Positions 17,230 through 25,872 of a stretch of 64,000 bases of DNA are shown one piece after another. Within the stretch, counting starts at the first letter, position 1, and the number at the start of each line of letters is the position of its first letter. Made by a program: the position numbers and the translations under genes. The stretch comes from an uncultured Clostridia bacterium (GTDB lineage Bacteria > Bacillota > Clostridia > Oscillospirales > Oscillospiraceae), in contig CANSAE010000008.1 of the NCBI GenBank assembly GCA_947644595.1, forward strand, positions 33,525 to 97,524. Reading direction: 5' to 3'. A model generated the notes under the pieces. The model had not been told where the DNA came from. It searched no databases and saw only the letters and a list, made by a program, of their open reading frames with translations.

Positions 17230-17855
17230 GCGACATGCGGGAAATCGATCCAAAACAGACCAAGCGAGCCGCAGCTACTATCTGGATGCAGGCCCCCATG
17301 CCCATGGTGACCCTGTTCAAGACCCTGGACGTGACAAATCTGGTCCGGCAAAGCCGGAAGCACCGAGAATCCTTCAATCTGCTGCTGTGCTGGTGCATCG
17401 GACAGGCCGCAGCCCAGATGGAGGACTTTTACCTGCTGCCCGTGGAGAACAGGCTGATGCAGTTCGACCAGCTGGCGGTGAACATCGTGGTCGCCAACCA
17501 AAACAGCGACATCAACACCTGCGATGTGCCGGTGTCTGACGATTTCGGGCAGTTCCGGAGGGACTATCTGGAACTGACCCGGCAGGTCTGGGAACAGTGC
17601 GAAAACTTTGACCTGGGCGACGATTACATGGTCATCGGCACTTCTGCCATCACAGAATGCGACATTGACGGCGCGGTGAATATCTATGCCGGGTTTTACA
17701 ACAATCCTTTTATGACCTGGGGCAAGTACCGGAAACAGTGGCGCAAGGTCACGCTGCCCATGTCCTTTCAGTTCCACCACACTCAGATGGATGGCCGGGA
17801 AGCCGGGGTGTTTTTGAATCGGCTGCAGACGGAAATCAATCGGCTTCGTCTTTAA
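17226..17855 (+). CDS. CatA-like O-acetyltransferase family protein
   Basis: The 209-residue protein matches the chloramphenicol-acetyltransferase fold: PMPMVTLFKTLDVTNL, the middle VVANQNSDINT block and near the end FHHTQMDGREAG, which carries the HHxxxDG catalytic histidine motif. Acetyl-CoA-dependent O-acetylation is likely, but antibiotic resistance cannot be claimed. The GTG start overlaps the coaX stop; an ATG at 17235 is the alternative. Confidence 0.82.
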   Translation: MSDMREIDPKQTKRAAATIWMQAPMPMVTLFKTLDVTNLVRQSRKHRESFNLLLCWCIGQAAAQMEDFYLLPVENRLMQFDQLAVNIVVANQNSDINTCDVPVSDDFGQFRRDYLELTRQVWEQCENFDLGDDYMVIGTSAITECDIDGAVNIYAGFYNNPFMTWGKYRKQWRKVTLPMSFQFHHTQMDGREAGVFLNRLQTEINRLRL

Positions 17856-17890
17856 AAAGTCCTGTATTCATGCAGAATACAGGACTTTTT
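17854..17890. terminator. Bidirectional terminator between CatA-like gene and gatD
   Basis: AAAAAGTCCTGTATTC and its exact complement form a 16-bp stem around ATGCA, with T runs on both strands. It serves the convergent genes on both sides. Confidence 0.9.
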
Positions 17891-17981
17891 TCTATAACTT
17901 TTTCAATTGAACAGCCACCATTTACAGTCAGATTTTAAGATGTACCCTTCACTCGATCCGGCATTTGAATGGTCGTTATAC

Positions 17982-18713
17982 TTACAAGCCCAATCGTTTC
18001 AGCATATAGTCATGGGCTTGATGCTCCAGGGCATCGTCGAGGGGGTCCAGAGCGAAACCCGGAGATTTGCGGTCCAGGGCCGTTTTCAGGATGGCGTCGG
18101 CAAAGTCCGGGTTTTTCGGCAGGACCGGGCCGTGGCTGTAGGTGCCGAAGACGTTGAGATACCGCACGCCCTCCGTGCCGTCCTCCCCGTTGTTCCCGGA
18201 GCCGGACAGCACCGTGCCCAGCGGCTGTACGCCGGGGCCGAGGTAGGTCTTGCCGCTGTGGTTTTCAAATCCCACCACCGCGCTGCCGCCGGATTCCGGG
18301 CCGCATTGGAAGGCGAAGTTTCCGATCATGCGGTCCTTCGCGCCTTTCGTCTCGTAGTCGATGGCGCCGATGAAGTCGCAGGTCACGCCGTCCCAGGTGG
18401 TGTAGCTGCGGCCCAGCATCTGATAGCCGCCGCAGACGGTGAGGAACACTTTGCCGTCTGCAATGGCACTCTTGATGCTCTCCGCCTTGCCTTTGGACAG
18501 GTCGCTGAGCAGCACCTCCTGCTCAAAATCCTGTCCGCCGCCGATGAAAAACAGGTCGAATTTTGTAAAGTCCGCGGTCTCACCGATGGGCAGACGGGTC
18601 ACTGTTGAGCCGATGCCCCTCCATGAAAGGCGCTGTTGCAGGCACAGAAGGTTACCGTTGTCCCCGTAGAGGTTCAGCACATCCGGATACAGATGACAGA
18701 TGTTCAGTTCCAT
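17982..18713 (-). CDS. gatD: Lipid II isoglutaminyl synthase, glutaminase subunit GatD
   Basis: This 243-residue CobB/CobQ-like amidotransferase starts MELNICHLYPDVLNLYGD. Cys94 in TVCGGYQMLG is the nucleophile and His194 in YSHGP the likely base. With MurT it amidates the D-glutamate of peptidoglycan stem peptides. It lies 14 bp after murT in the same operon. Confidence 0.95.
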   Translation of the reverse strand: MELNICHLYPDVLNLYGDNGNLLCLQQRLSWRGIGSTVTRLPIGETADFTKFDLFFIGGGQDFEQEVLLSDLSKGKAESIKSAIADGKVFLTVCGGYQMLGRSYTTWDGVTCDFIGAIDYETKGAKDRMIGNFAFQCGPESGGSAVVGFENHSGKTYLGPGVQPLGTVLSGSGNNGEDGTEGVRYLNVFGTYSHGPVLPKNPDFADAILKTALDRKSPGFALDPLDDALEHQAHDYMLKRLGL

Positions 18714-18727
18714 ATTCGTGCCCTCCT

Positions 18728-20092
18728 TTATTCCCAGAATTCCGCACTGCCGCAGCGGTGAGCTAAACGGGTGCGAATGTCCAGCATGGCCGTGTAGGTG
18801 GGGATGATGAACACGGGCTTGTCCTGGTGGGACACCCGATCCAGCAGGGCGTCATAATCCCGCTCCACGGTGAGCTTCTGCGCCGGGATGCCCGCATATT
18901 TCAACCGCAGCGCCATGTCATCCGCCCGGATGCCGGAGACCACCACTTCCCCCTGATAGGCGGCAGCAAATTTTTCGTAGTCTGCGTCCCAGATCCAAGA
19001 AATGTCCCGGGAATCCGCGGCGTTGTCGTTGAGCAGGAACACCGGGAGGTACGCCTCGTTCAGGCCGTTCAGGTACTCAATGACCTGATTGCAGCCCGCC
19101 GGGTTTTTGACCAAAATCATGCGGATGACCGTGCCGTTCAGGTCAAACCGCTCCATGCGTCCGAAGCCGCACTGGAAATTCTCCGCGCACTGCATGGCGC
19201 GGTCGGGGTCCATGCCGAAGGCCATGAGGGCCGCCGAGGAACCCGCGGCATTATAGATATTATAGACCGCCGGCAGATTTACCCGCACGGTGCGGGACAG
19301 GCCGCCGGCTTCCATGACCACCGTGGAGCTGTCCGCGTCTTTAGACAGCAGTTTGGTCACCGTTACGTCGGTTCCCGGGCGCTCATAGCCGCACGCGGGA
19401 CAGACAAAGTGGCCCAAGTGTCCGTAAGTGCGGTATTTGTAGGTATACTCGGCCTTGCAGTGGATACAGTGGGAAGCATCGGACACCGCGGGGGGCTCCC
19501 CGCCTCCCAAGGCTTCGCCCAGGCCGTAAAACAGGCAGCGATTGGAAATATCTCCCGCCAGAGAGGCCGTCAGGGAACAATCCGCGTTCAGGCATACCAC
19601 CGCGTCAGGCACGCCCCGGATCCCCTGCCGGATATTGGACAGAGTGTGGGTAATCTCCCCGTAGCGGTCCAACTGGTCCCGGAACAGGTTCGTGACCAGA
19701 ATGACCTCCGGCTGCACCAGCGGGGCCACGGTGCGGAACGCCGCTTCGTCACATTCAATGACTGCGCATTGATGCTTCGCTTTTCCGAACAGGGTGGAAT
19801 TCTCCACCAGCGTGGTGGTCACTCCGGACAGGAGGTTGGCCCCGGAGCGGTTGGCAAAATAGTCCGCGCCGCTGTCCAGCAGGCCCTGCTCAATGATGCG
19901 GGAAGATGTGGTCTTGCCGTTGGTGCCCGTGACCATGATGATGCGCACATCCTTTGCCAGAATCTGCGCCAGGTCGGGGCAGACCTTCGCCGCCAGTTCG
20001 CCGGGCTTCGCCGTGCCGCCCCGGCGGAGGATCTTTGCCGCCAGCTTCACCGCCCGGCAGACCAGAATGCCTAAAAACGCTCTGATGTTCAT
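18728..20092 (-). CDS. murT: Lipid II isoglutaminyl synthase, Mur ligase-like subunit MurT
   Basis: The 454-residue protein has the ATP-binding TGTNGKTT (55-62), a Mur-ligase central domain, an inserted four-cysteine zinc ribbon (CIHC and CPAC) and the C-terminal MurT domain. It activates the D-Glu alpha-carboxylate of lipid II for amidation by ammonia from GatD. The ribbon separates MurT from true MurE-type ligases. Confidence 0.95.
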   Translation of the reverse strand: MNIRAFLGILVCRAVKLAAKILRRGGTAKPGELAAKVCPDLAQILAKDVRIIMVTGTNGKTTSSRIIEQGLLDSGADYFANRSGANLLSGVTTTLVENSTLFGKAKHQCAVIECDEAAFRTVAPLVQPEVILVTNLFRDQLDRYGEITHTLSNIRQGIRGVPDAVVCLNADCSLTASLAGDISNRCLFYGLGEALGGGEPPAVSDASHCIHCKAEYTYKYRTYGHLGHFVCPACGYERPGTDVTVTKLLSKDADSSTVVMEAGGLSRTVRVNLPAVYNIYNAAGSSAALMAFGMDPDRAMQCAENFQCGFGRMERFDLNGTVIRMILVKNPAGCNQVIEYLNGLNEAYLPVFLLNDNAADSRDISWIWDADYEKFAAAYQGEVVVSGIRADDMALRLKYAGIPAQKLTVERDYDALLDRVSHQDKPVFIIPTYTAMLDIRTRLAHRCGSAEFWE

Positions 20093-20178
20093 ATGCTTCG
20101 CCTTTCGTTTCTGAAATCACCCTGACATTATAAGCCATTTCACGGGAAAATACAATATGAACAATGAGCCCGCGGGTA

Positions 20179-20382
20179 TCATTCGTCTGTAAACGCAAAC
20201 AGGTCTTCCACACGCACATGAAAGACCTTCGCGATATCCATCGCCAATTTCAGCGACGGATTATATTTTCCGTTTTCCAGGTGCACGATGGTTTCCCGCC
20301 TCGCGTGCACCAGTTCCGCCAGCTCGCTTTGCTTTAAGCCGGCCTGCTCCCGGTATTCCTTGACCTTCGTTTTCAGGGCCAT
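20179..20382 (-). CDS. Small XRE-family regulator
   Basis: This 67-residue single-domain HTH protein has LKQSELAELVHARRETIVHLENGKYNP (in pieces) and ends VEDLFAF, typical of YdaS/XRE-type regulators of about 65-70 residues. It begins one base after the stop of the membrane-protein gene upstream and is probably co-transcribed and autoregulatory. Confidence 0.9.
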   Translation of the reverse strand: MALKTKVKEYREQAGLKQSELAELVHARRETIVHLENGKYNPSLKLAMDIAKVFHVRVEDLFAFTDE

Positions 20383-20383
20383 A

Positions 20384-20788
20384 TCAAATTCCTTTACTGT
20401 CCATCACGCTGAACAGAATCAACCGAATCACTGCCAACACCAATATTGCGCCGACAAGCGCATAGCCCGCCGTGCTTCCGGTTATCGCTCCCACAGCGCA
20501 GGCAAAGGCAATGATGATCATGGCCGCGATCATCAGCTTCAAACCGATCGCATCCACTCTGCGCAGATTTTGAATCGCGAGTTCATCCTTTTCTTCTTTG
20601 CTGTACTTATAAATGCGCCATGCTTCCAGTACAAAAAATATAATGGTAAACATGATGACTGTGTCCTGGATCGTTGTATAATAAGTATGCCAATCCCGCC
20701 TTGCCCACATCCAGTAATAGAAAACAAGGAGCATCGCATAAATGATTTTCGTTCCCACCATTTCCTTTAAGGTGACCTTTGACTTCAT
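20384..20788 (-). CDS. Small integral membrane protein, partner of the XRE regulator
   Basis: The 134-residue product has four hydrophobic stretches (IIYAMLLVFYYWMW, VIMFTIIFFVLEAW, LMIAAMIIIAFACAVGAI and a C-terminal span). The basic YKYSKEEKDE loop is followed by a LRRVDAIGLK segment. Small XRE/membrane-protein pairs like this are common in clostridia, with no defined role. The ATG at 20788 is chosen because GGAGG overlaps the longer start at 20803. Confidence 0.7.
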   Translation of the reverse strand: MKSKVTLKEMVGTKIIYAMLLVFYYWMWARRDWHTYYTTIQDTVIMFTIIFFVLEAWRIYKYSKEEKDELAIQNLRRVDAIGLKLMIAAMIIIAFACAVGAITGSTAGYALVGAILVLAVIRLILFSVMDSKGI

Positions 20789-20833
20789 ATCCCGTTCCTC
20801 CATGTGATATATGTTTCACTTCGAAGCGTTACA

Positions 20834-20862
20834 AATATATCACCTCTCATGGAGATTGTCAA
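20834..20862 (-). promoter_or_regulatory. Promoter of the membrane protein-XRE pair
   Basis: On the reverse strand TTGACA (20857-20862) and TATATT (20834-20839) have a 17-bp spacer. Short repeats around 20815-20850 could serve the XRE protein as operator. Confidence 0.7.
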
Positions 20863-21237
20863 TCACGAATGTTAAATATTTATAACTCTCTCCGTCGTTT
20901 TGAAGAATGGACACCGGTACATGAGAGCAATCGTATCGTGCCTCGGCCTTATGGCGGTGCAGAAGCGCCAAAGCGGGCCGCAGAATGCAAGTCTTTGGAT
21001 ACGTTCCATCATTCTTTTTTCCTGTCAATTTACATAATCTGTTACGTTCCCGCAACAAGAAATGTTCCACAAAAATAATTTGCATTTTTCTCGACCTACA
21101 GATGCAAAAATGGAAGTATTTTTTCATCTTTTGGCCGCTGTCGTAAGGGTATATCCTTTAAGATAAGAGCGGTGGATTGTGCGGAGAGCAATGCACCGTA
21201 ATCAAAGAAAAACGGAGAAGTTGCGGAGAGGTATGCC
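20863..21237. other. Intergenic region upstream of the CoA-ligase gene
   Basis: This stretch divides the minus-strand genes from the bai-like cluster. No gene is convincing. Near 21129-21170 the sequence CTTTTGGCCG, then TATATCCTTTAAGATAAG, resembles the promoter region of the AraC gene at 22991-23019, suggesting shared control. The exact -35/-10 pair for the ligase is not clear. Confidence 0.45.
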
Positions 21238-22902
21238 ATGAAAAACGAGAAGCGTATTCCCGGGGTCGAAGATGTGAAAAAACTGAAGCACTTCAATATT
21301 TACAACAAAAACAATGTGCAGTTTGAGCCTACTTTCGTATCCACCGGGCGGCAGATTGAGAGCATCGCAAAAGCCAAAATACACCAGACCGCCATCATCG
21401 AGATCAGCAAAGACGATACAGAGATCAAAACCGCCACCTGGATGGACCTGTACCGCAAGTCCAATCAACTGTCCTGGCTTTTGGCGGAGGAGGGTATTAC
21501 CAAGTCCAGCACCGTGATGGTCTGTCTGCCAAATACCATTACCCATGTGCTGTGTGCCTACGCCATTTGGAAAAACGGCGGGTGCTATATGCCCGTTGCC
21601 CCCCGTTCCACAGATGGAGAGATCCTGGATTTCGTGGAACTGGCAAAGCCTGATCTTATCATTACGGACGGCTTTCGGCCTGAAGGCTACAAGTGCTTCT
21701 CCGGAGAAGAACTGATTGCCCGGCTGGACAATTATTCTGACAAAATGCCCCCGGATGTTCTTGCCATTCCATTTCGTGCCCAGACCACCGGCGGTTCCAC
21801 GGGAAAACCCAAGCTCATCAAATTCAACCGGGCTTCCGGAGAATCCGATGAAAGCCTGATGGCCTGGTTCCACATGACCGGGCAGTTTTTCGGCTGCCGG
21901 CAGCTCATCTGCGGTCCCATGTTCCATGCCGCGCCCTGCTCCGCTACGTTCAGCGGACTCAATTGCGGCAACCTTGTGATCATGCCCAACAACTTCAAGC
22001 CGGCCGCCTTGGCAAAGTATATCAAGGAATACAACATTGAGTGCCTGCAAATCGTGCCCACGCTGATGCAACGGATGCTGAAGCTGGATAATTTCGATCC
22101 CGCGGATTTCAAAAGCATCAAAGCTCTGTGCCACACAGGCGGCTATTGTTCCAAGGAACTTAAGCGCGCTTGGATCGATTTGATCGGCGCAAAAAATGTG
22201 TATGAGATGTACTCCATGAGCGAAATGATCGGCATGACCGCCATTCGCGGCGATGAGTGGCTCAAGCATGAGGGCAGCGTGGGGCGGCCCTTCGGCGGCA
22301 GTAAGATCGCCATTCGGGACGAAGCCGGTAACGACCTCCCTGCCGGTGAGGTAGGCGAGATCTTTATGACCCCCTCCGGCGGTTATCTGGAAACAGAATA
22401 TGTCGGCCGGGACCAACTCACCGATGTGGGAGACGGCTTCCGCAGTGTGGGCGATATGGGCTATCTGGATCAGGACGGGTACTTGTATTTCTCCGACCGC
22501 CGCAGCGATATGATCGTCACCGGCGGTGAGAATGTGTTCGCCGTGGAGGTGGAAAACGTCTTTATGCAAAACCCGGACATCGTGGACATCGTGGTGGTGG
22601 GCATCCCGGATCCGGAGTGGGGCCGTCGCATCCATGCCGTAGTGGAGGCCAAACGGGAAATGACCTACGATGAGTTCCGGCGCTACGGATGGAAATTCCT
22701 GGTGCCCTTCAAGGTGCCGAAAACCGTGGAATTCGTGGATGCCCTGCCCCGGAAGGACAGCGGTAAGCTCAACCGCCGGCTGCTGGCAGAACAGTGCGAA
22801 CAACTGCAAAAAGACTTGGTGCGGCCCTTCGGCATTATCGACGCAGGCCTGCGTCAGCTTCTGCAAACACAAGCGGCGAAAGAGCATAAGGACACCAAAT
22901 GA
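21238..22902 (+). CDS. BaiB-like acyl-CoA ligase (AMP-forming)
   Basis: The 554-residue member of the ANL superfamily converts a carboxylic acid, ATP and CoA to an acyl-CoA. It has the P-loop TTGGSTGKPK (183-192), the A5 motif YEMYSMSE (322-329), the hinge region GDMGYLDQDGYLYFSDRR from 405, VTGGENV, and the catalytic lysine Lys510 in RKDSGKLNR. The substrate pocket gives no firm identity. The neighbours, BaiA-like dehydrogenases and BaiF-like CoA-transferases, make a bile-acid or related polycyclic/hydroxy acid plausible. GGAGAGG precedes the ATG. Its arginine codons include CGG, unlike the downstream SDR and transferase genes. Confidence 0.85.
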   Translation: MKNEKRIPGVEDVKKLKHFNIYNKNNVQFEPTFVSTGRQIESIAKAKIHQTAIIEISKDDTEIKTATWMDLYRKSNQLSWLLAEEGITKSSTVMVCLPNTITHVLCAYAIWKNGGCYMPVAPRSTDGEILDFVELAKPDLIITDGFRPEGYKCFSGEELIARLDNYSDKMPPDVLAIPFRAQTTGGSTGKPKLIKFNRASGESDESLMAWFHMTGQFFGCRQLICGPMFHAAPCSATFSGLNCGNLVIMPNNFKPAALAKYIKEYNIECLQIVPTLMQRMLKLDNFDPADFKSIKALCHTGGYCSKELKRAWIDLIGAKNVYEMYSMSEMIGMTAIRGDEWLKHEGSVGRPFGGSKIAIRDEAGNDLPAGEVGEIFMTPSGGYLETEYVGRDQLTDVGDGFRSVGDMGYLDQDGYLYFSDRRSDMIVTGGENVFAVEVENVFMQNPDIVDIVVVGIPDPEWGRRIHAVVEAKREMTYDEFRRYGWKFLVPFKVPKTVEFVDALPRKDSGKLNRRLLAEQCEQLQKDLVRPFGIIDAGLRQLLQTQAAKEHKDTK

Positions 22903-22914
22903 TACCTATGAAAA

Positions 22915-22946
22915 GCGGCTTCTTTCTCGAAAGAGGCCGATTTTGT
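22915..22946 (+). terminator. Terminator of the CoA-ligase gene
   Basis: CGGCTTCTTTC and GAAAGAGGCCG pair with one wobble around a 2-nt loop, followed by ATTTTGTT. Confidence 0.65.
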
Positions 22947-22987
22947 TATAAAATATTGATTTTTTGCCGCCTTTTTGAAAAAAAAGA

Positions 22988-23016
22988 TTGCTTTTTGGCC
23001 GATATCCTTTTATGAT
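22988..23016 (+). promoter_or_regulatory. Cluster-type promoter of the AraC-cupin unit
   Basis: TTGCTT (22988-22993) and TATGAT (23011-23016) have a 17-bp spacer, close to the promoters of the SDR and CoA-transferase genes. The spacer contains TTTGGCCGATATCC, shared in part with the region before the ligase gene. Confidence 0.7.
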
Positions 23017-23080
23017 AAAGTCAAAGAAGGGATTGTTTTTTCTTCAACAACCAACTATGATAAAACAAACTAAGGCGGTG

Positions 23081-24313
23081 ATGGCCATGTCGGCCATGCA
23101 AAAAGCCAAGCCTCTATGCGGAAAACCTGTCAGCGGAGTGTTCTGTGATGCGGACCGGTATCTTTACCTACAGCATATCACGGTCCGCAGTCCTCTTCCC
23201 CCAATGGCAGAAGATAATTCCATCTTCGTTTATGTGGAAACCGGCCAGGGCTCGATTTCTATCAATGGGATGCTGTTCGATTTGGAGCCCGGGACCTTCT
23301 GCTGGCTTCAGTCTTATCATGTGTTCGCAATAGAGCCCTTATGGGGCGAAGAATTACGGCTGCTGGCCGCAGTATATGACTATCCCGTTTCCAATTACAT
23401 GACCTTTCACAGCACCAGCCGCGCCCATCTGCGGTGCTTTGCGACCACCCCGCCGGTTTATCATTTGGAGGGCGATATCCGCGTCCGGGTGGAGGCGCTT
23501 CTGGATGAGTTTGCCGAGCTGAATGATGCCGTGGATTCCGGCAGCAATCTGATCAAATGCGGAATTCTGGGGCAGCTCTCCTATTTGTATTTTGCCCTGT
23601 GCGAACAGCACAGTGCCGTCCATCCCTATTCCCAGCAAAACTGGTCGCTGGGCTGGACGCTGGCAATTTTTATCGCCTTTTACAGTTCGGAGGACCTCAC
23701 GCCGGTCACTGTGGCTGAAAATTTCGGCATCAGCCCCGCCACGCTGAATCGGGAGCTGCGCCTCGCCACCGGTATGAATTTCTCTCAGACACTCAACCGC
23801 GCCCGGGTGAATCTTGCATCCAGCGCCATTTTGTTCAGTGAGCTGTCTTTTCATTTTATTTCCAGCTATTGCGGGTTTCGCTATGAGGTGGCTTTTTACC
23901 GCACCTTCAAGGCTCTGCGGGGGATGACGCCCCAGGAATACCGGGAACGGGCCGTCCACATCCCCGGTGTCCCCCGAAAAATGGTCAGCGAAAGCGTGGA
24001 GCGGATCTTGTACTACATGCACACCAATTACAAGGAACAAATCAGTCTGAAATCCATGGCCCAAGACCTCTATATTTCTGAAAATATCATCCGCACTTTG
24101 CTGCGGGATTATTTGAATACCAATTTTAAGGACATTCTTACCAGCTACCGCATCCAGTACGCCGAAGCTCTTCTGGTGGTCACCGACCTGCCCATACTGG
24201 ATATTTCACTGGCATCGGGCTTTAATTCCGAACGGACCTTTTCCAGGTTGTTCAGTCAAAAAAATGGTTTGTCACCCAGTGCGTACCGCGCCAGGTTTGG
24301 GGGAAAGCTTTGA
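23081..24313 (+). CDS. AraC-family regulator with two tandem HTH domains
   Basis: The 410-residue product has an N-terminal cupin sensor (FVYVETGQGSISINGMLF) and two AraC DNA-binding domains. The first, about residues 195-295, contains VAENFGISPATLNRELR and ends GMTPQEYRER. The second, about 305-408, contains SMAQDLYISENIIRTLL and ends GLSPSAYRARF. AraC proteins normally carry one such domain, so the duplication is unusual. It probably controls the adjacent bai-like genes; AraC-type regulators also accompany known bai operons. Earlier in-frame starts overlap the promoter; 23081 follows AAGGCGGTG, and the ATG at 23087 is also possible. Confidence 0.88.
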   Translation: MAMSAMQKAKPLCGKPVSGVFCDADRYLYLQHITVRSPLPPMAEDNSIFVYVETGQGSISINGMLFDLEPGTFCWLQSYHVFAIEPLWGEELRLLAAVYDYPVSNYMTFHSTSRAHLRCFATTPPVYHLEGDIRVRVEALLDEFAELNDAVDSGSNLIKCGILGQLSYLYFALCEQHSAVHPYSQQNWSLGWTLAIFIAFYSSEDLTPVTVAENFGISPATLNRELRLATGMNFSQTLNRARVNLASSAILFSELSFHFISSYCGFRYEVAFYRTFKALRGMTPQEYRERAVHIPGVPRKMVSESVERILYYMHTNYKEQISLKSMAQDLYISENIIRTLLRDYLNTNFKDILTSYRIQYAEALLVVTDLPILDISLASGFNSERTFSRLFSQKNGLSPSAYRARFGGKL

Positions 24314-24846
24314 TGAAAAAATTTAAGTATTACAACCCCTTTTATGGCCGAAATTATTTTTCCGAAAACCTTCTGCCTTCTGAGGTCTTTGCCGGACACA
24401 AGACCATCCGGCAGTCCATTCCCTTTTTGCAGCACGACGATTTGGAGCTGTTGCTCATCCGGCGCGGAGCCGGCGTTCTCACCGTGAACGCCACAGAATA
24501 TCCCCTTTCCCGGGGGATGCTTTTCTGCTTCAGTCCGCACCACTTTCATAAGCTGACCCTGCCCCGGGGCCACACGCTGGAAGTTTCCGAATGCCATGTA
24601 AACAGCGGCGTATATTTTTACATCACCGCATGTCCTTACTTCATCGCCGATGCGCAGACCGTTCCTTATCCTCCCCTGCTGGCCATACTGGATGAGGCCC
24701 ACGTTCTGGCCGCAGAGGAACTGATGGATCAGATTTCCGGAGAGAGCGAGCAAAAGGCCGTGAAAATTGCGGAAAATCAAAATTGCTTTTTCCTGCTGAT
24801 GAAGTTGTTCGGCGCATTGGAAAAATTTGCACTGCCTCAGGCATGA
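24313..24846 (+). CDS. Stand-alone cupin protein (AraC-type sensor domain without HTH)
   Basis: The 177-residue protein has the N-terminal jelly-roll of AraC regulators (LELLLIRRGAGVLTVN, then LSRGMLFCFSPHHFHKLTL) and a helical C-terminus (CFFLLMKLFGAL), but no HTH domain. Its ATG overlaps the stop of the double-HTH regulator (ATGA), so the two are translationally coupled. It may bind the inducer and modulate its partner, or be an enzyme-like cupin. Both are inference. Confidence 0.7.
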   Translation: MKKFKYYNPFYGRNYFSENLLPSEVFAGHKTIRQSIPFLQHDDLELLLIRRGAGVLTVNATEYPLSRGMLFCFSPHHFHKLTLPRGHTLEVSECHVNSGVYFYITACPYFIADAQTVPYPPLLAILDEAHVLAAEELMDQISGESEQKAVKIAENQNCFFLLMKLFGALEKFALPQA

Positions 24847-24950
24847 CCAATTCTTTCGGATGCAGAAAATCATGATCGATATACTAATATAAACTTTGCG
24901 GCCGTAAAAAGGTCTATGCTTTTGCCGCCGCAGGTAGGAGGAAGTTTTTT

Positions 24951-25700
24951 ATGGGTTTAATGGAGAACAAAACAGTATTCATCACCGGCGCCGCCGGAGG
25001 AATCGGCTTCGCTACGGCTCGTGTCATGCTTCGGGAGGGCGCGGCTGCCGTGATGGTCACTGACATCAATGAGGCCGTTACGGCATCCGCTGTGGAAAAG
25101 CTCAAAGCGGAATTTCCAGAGGCCAACATTGAGTACGCCTGGCCAAATCTGCTGGACGAGGAAGCCGTAGGCAGTGCCATGCGCAGCTTCGCCAGACAGT
25201 ATGGCAGGCTGGACGCCGTCTGCTCCATCGCCGGCATCACCCACAACACGACCATCAAGCGGATCATGGATGGGGAATTTAAAAAGCAGGTCGATGTCAA
25301 TTTGATGGCAACTTATCATGTAGACCGTCAGGCCGGGCTGATCATGAGCACGCAGCGCTCCGGCTCCATCATCAACACCAGTTCCATATGCGGACTGTAT
25401 GGCTCTCCCATGGGCTGCGGCTACGGTGCGTCCAAGGCCGGTGTCATCGGACTGACCAAGTCCCTTGGCCGTGAATTGGGCTATTTCAATGTGCGGGTCA
25501 ACTGTGTCGCCCCCGGCACCATCCGTACCAATATGACCAAGAATCTCAGTTCCGCCGCCCAGGAGGCCGCTACCGCCAACATCGCCCTGCGCCGTATGGG
25601 AGAACCAGAAGAGGTCGCTAATATGTTTTTGTTCCTGGCTTCTGATCTGGCCTCCTACTGCACCGCCGCTGTCTATCAAGTGGACGGCTTCTATGTTTGA
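24951..25700 (+). CDS. BaiA-like short-chain dehydrogenase/reductase 1
   Basis: This 249-residue SDR has the nucleotide motif TGAAGGIG (12-19) and Asp38 at the end of strand 2 (favouring NAD). The structural NNAG motif is replaced by CSIAG (91-95), and the catalytic set is Ser145, Tyr158 and Lys162 (GYGASK). Segments such as GLYGSPMGCGYGASKAGVIG and VRVNCVAPGTIRTNMT recall BaiA hydroxysteroid dehydrogenases, from memory. It differs clearly from the two later SDRs. AGGAGGAAG precedes the ATG. It is likely an oxidoreductase acting on a hydroxyl of the CoA-activated substrate. Confidence 0.87.
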   Translation: MGLMENKTVFITGAAGGIGFATARVMLREGAAAVMVTDINEAVTASAVEKLKAEFPEANIEYAWPNLLDEEAVGSAMRSFARQYGRLDAVCSIAGITHNTTIKRIMDGEFKKQVDVNLMATYHVDRQAGLIMSTQRSGSIINTSSICGLYGSPMGCGYGASKAGVIGLTKSLGRELGYFNVRVNCVAPGTIRTNMTKNLSSAAQEAATANIALRRMGEPEEVANMFLFLASDLASYCTAAVYQVDGFYV

Positions 25701-25707
25701 TCAATTG

Positions 25708-25740
25708 CCGGCCCGTTCTTTTTTGAATGGGCCGGTTTTT
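25708..25740 (+). terminator. Terminator of SDR 1
   Basis: CCGGCCCGTTC and GAATGGGCCGG form a stem with one wobble pair, followed by TTTTT. Confidence 0.8.
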
Positions 25741-25788
25741 ACTGCAAATCTGCCAAAGCTGGAGGGCTTTCTTTTCCAGAATGGTTCA

Positions 25789-25817
25789 TTGACTTATTGC
25801 TGACAAATGATTATCAT
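25789..25817 (+). promoter_or_regulatory. Cluster-type promoter of SDR 2
   Basis: TTGACT (25789-25794), 17 bp, TATCAT (25812-25817). The block from about 25771 to 25872 is almost the same as the block before SDR 3, including the ribosome site and leader. Confidence 0.75.
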
Positions 25818-25872
25818 GGTAATAGATTACTGTCCATACAATATGGACCGAGATTTTAGGAGGTATTGTCCC

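Noticed and set aside
20878..21078. Short plus-strand frame before the CoA-ligase gene.
   Set aside because: No ribosome site, no recognisable motif and atypical composition.
22988..23080. Longer N-terminus for the double-HTH AraC regulator.
   Set aside because: The start at 22988 would lie inside the -35 box of the predicted promoter. The ATG at 23081 follows a fitting ribosome site.
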